Source: Chloroflexota bacterium (GTDB taxonomy: Bacteria > Chloroflexota > Limnocylindria > Limnocylindrales > CSP1-4). Taken from it: 6,507 nt of DNA. The notes under the pieces are model-generated. The model did no database searches. It had not been told where the DNA came from and saw only the letters and a program-made list of their open reading frames with translations. Positions 5,913 to 6,507 of the stretch are shown here, piece by piece; position 1 is the first letter of the stretch, and each line of letters starts with the position of its first letter. Location of the stretch: NCBI GenBank assembly GCA_029858845.1, contig JAOUEG010000101.1, positions 1 through 6,507 of the forward strand, given 5' to 3'. The position numbers were made by a program, and so were the translations under genes.

Positions 5913-6277
5913 TCCAGCCCGAGACCCGACTCAAGGTCGCCGACAACACGGGCGCGCGGAGCATCCAGTGCATCCGCGTGATGGGTCGATCCCTCAAGAC
6001 CACGGCCGGTGTCGGCGACGTGATCATCGCCAGCGTGAAGCAGGCGATCCCGAACGCCGCCGTCAAGAAGGGCGACGTGGTTCGCGCGGTCATCGTCCGC
6101 ACCGCCAAGGAATACGGTCGTCCTGACGGCAGCTACATCCGCTTCGACGAGAACGCGGCCGTGCTCATCAACAACCAGGGCAATCCGCGCGGCACGCGCA
6201 TCTTCGGACCGGTGGCGCGTGAACTGCGCGACCGGAACTACATGAAGATCGTGTCGCTCGCCCCGGAGGTGCTCTGA
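5909..6277 (+). CDS. rplN: 50S ribosomal protein L14
   Basis: L14 is a 23S rRNA-binding beta-barrel protein that forms intersubunit bridge contacts and is the target of the silencing factor RsfS. The 122-residue product has exactly the usual bacterial length. It shows MIQPETRLKVADNTGAR (1-17), the KKGDVVRAVIVRTAKEYGRPDGS stretch (53-75), RFDENAAVLINNQGNPRGTRIFGPVARELR (78-107) and a C-terminus with MKIVSLAPEVL. The GTG start at 5909 gives the canonical Met-Ile-Gln N-terminus and overlaps the rpsQ stop by four bases. AGGAGG at 5896-5901, 7 bases upstream, lies inside the codons for the acidic tail of S17. Translation is therefore likely coupled to S17. Confidence 0.98.
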   Translation: MIQPETRLKVADNTGARSIQCIRVMGRSLKTTAGVGDVIIASVKQAIPNAAVKKGDVVRAVIVRTAKEYGRPDGSYIRFDENAAVLINNQGNPRGTRIFGPVARELRDRNYMKIVSLAPEVL

Positions 6278-6279
6278 TG
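6265..6279 (+). promoter_or_regulatory. Shine-Dalgarno and TGATG overlap, rplN-rplX
   Basis: GGAGG at 6265-6269 in the last codons of rplN is followed after 7 bases by the ATG at 6277, which shares its A with the rplN TGA. This sets the rplX start and suggests stop-start coupling of L14 and L24. Confidence 0.8.
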
Positions 6280-6507
6280 GCCGTCCGGACCGCCGTTCCG
6301 AAGTCGCCCAAGGTGCCCGAGATCCGCAAGGGCGACACGGTCGTCGTCCTTGCCGGCAAGGACGCCGGCAAGCGCGGCAAGGTCGAGCGCGTCGTGCGCC
6401 GGCAGGCCGCTCCCCGCGGTGGTCGGAGCATGTTCCGCCGCGGCTCCTCGGCCGGCGGCGTGAGCGTCGTCGTCGAGGGACTCAACATCGCCAAGCGCCA
6501 CACCAAG
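6277..6507 (+). CDS. rplX: 50S ribosomal protein L24, 5' part, with internal insertion
   Basis: L24 is an assembly-initiator protein that binds the 5' domain of 23S rRNA near the tunnel exit. The frame from the ATG at 6277 is open to the right edge, giving 77 residues; the C-terminus is missing. The KOW motif is at about 17-36 (RKGDTVVVLAGKDAGKRGKV), and VVVEGLNIAKRHTK (64-77) is the family's second hallmark. Between KGKV and VVVEG the E. coli protein has 8 residues, whereas this one has 27, an insertion of about 19 residues rich in Arg, Gly and Ser. There are also about 14 residues before the usual Lys-Lys-Gly-Asp start region. The ATG overlaps the last base of the rplN stop (TGATG), with GGAGG at 6265-6269 and 7 bases of spacing. 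The assignment is secure from the two motifs and the position after rplN. Confidence 0.94.
   Translation, partial: MAVRTAVPKSPKVPEIRKGDTVVVLAGKDAGKRGKVERVVRRQAAPRGGRSMFRRGSSAGGVSVVVEGLNIAKRHTK

Noticed and set aside
1..6507. Possible mobile element, CRISPR array, toxin-antitoxin pair or other accessory system
   Set aside because: Every base is within or next to a canonical ribosomal protein gene or tuf, the order is standard, and no repeats or foreign frames are seen.

Overview
This window is an unbroken, single-strand stretch of the bacterial S10 ribosomal protein operon, entered from the end of the elongation factor Tu gene. The order is tuf (3' part) - rpsJ - rplC - rplD - rplW - rplB - rpsS - rplV - rpsC - rplP - rpmC - rpsQ - rplN - rplX (5' part). 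All fourteen genes are on the + strand, and the order matches the classic bacterial S10-spc arrangement without insertion or loss. Gaps run from -4 to +17 bases, so no non-coding stretch is long enough for an independent promoter, terminator or leader RNA. Nothing mobile, repeated or CRISPR-like is visible.

The DNA is strongly GC-rich (by eye roughly two thirds G+C), with third codon positions almost all G or C. Starts are ATG with three GTG (rplW, rplV, rplN). The L29 (rpmC) gene and the protein sequences are clearly bacterial. A high-GC lineage such as Chloroflexota (for example the soil and freshwater Limnocylindria/Ellin-type groups) or a neighbouring terrabacterial phylum is my best guess from the general look of the proteins. 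This is low confidence and rests on no search.

Layout: bases 1-781 encode EF-Tu from just after the NKxD motif to the C-terminus. Bases 791-3486 encode S10, L3, L4, L23 and L2. Bases 3504-5256 encode S19, L22, S3 and L16. Bases 5260-6507 encode L29, S17, L14 and the first 77 residues of L24. The products are 30S proteins (S10, S19, S3, S17), 50S proteins (L3, L4, L23, L2, L22, L16, L29, L14, L24) and the factor that brings aminoacyl-tRNA to the ribosome. Several junctions are built for translational coupling: rplD/rplW and rpsQ/rplN overlap as GTGA, and rplN/rplX overlap as TGATG.

I do not see an undescribed system here. Two departures from the family norm deserve attention. S17 carries an acidic, low-complexity C-terminal tail of about 55 residues that nearly doubles its unique length. 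L24 carries an Arg/Gly/Ser-rich insertion of about 19 residues, plus a short N-terminal extension, between its KOW core and the usual VxVEGxN motif. The remaining observations concern regulation (no S10 leader between tuf and rpsJ) and start sites with weak Shine-Dalgarno support (rplC, rpsQ).
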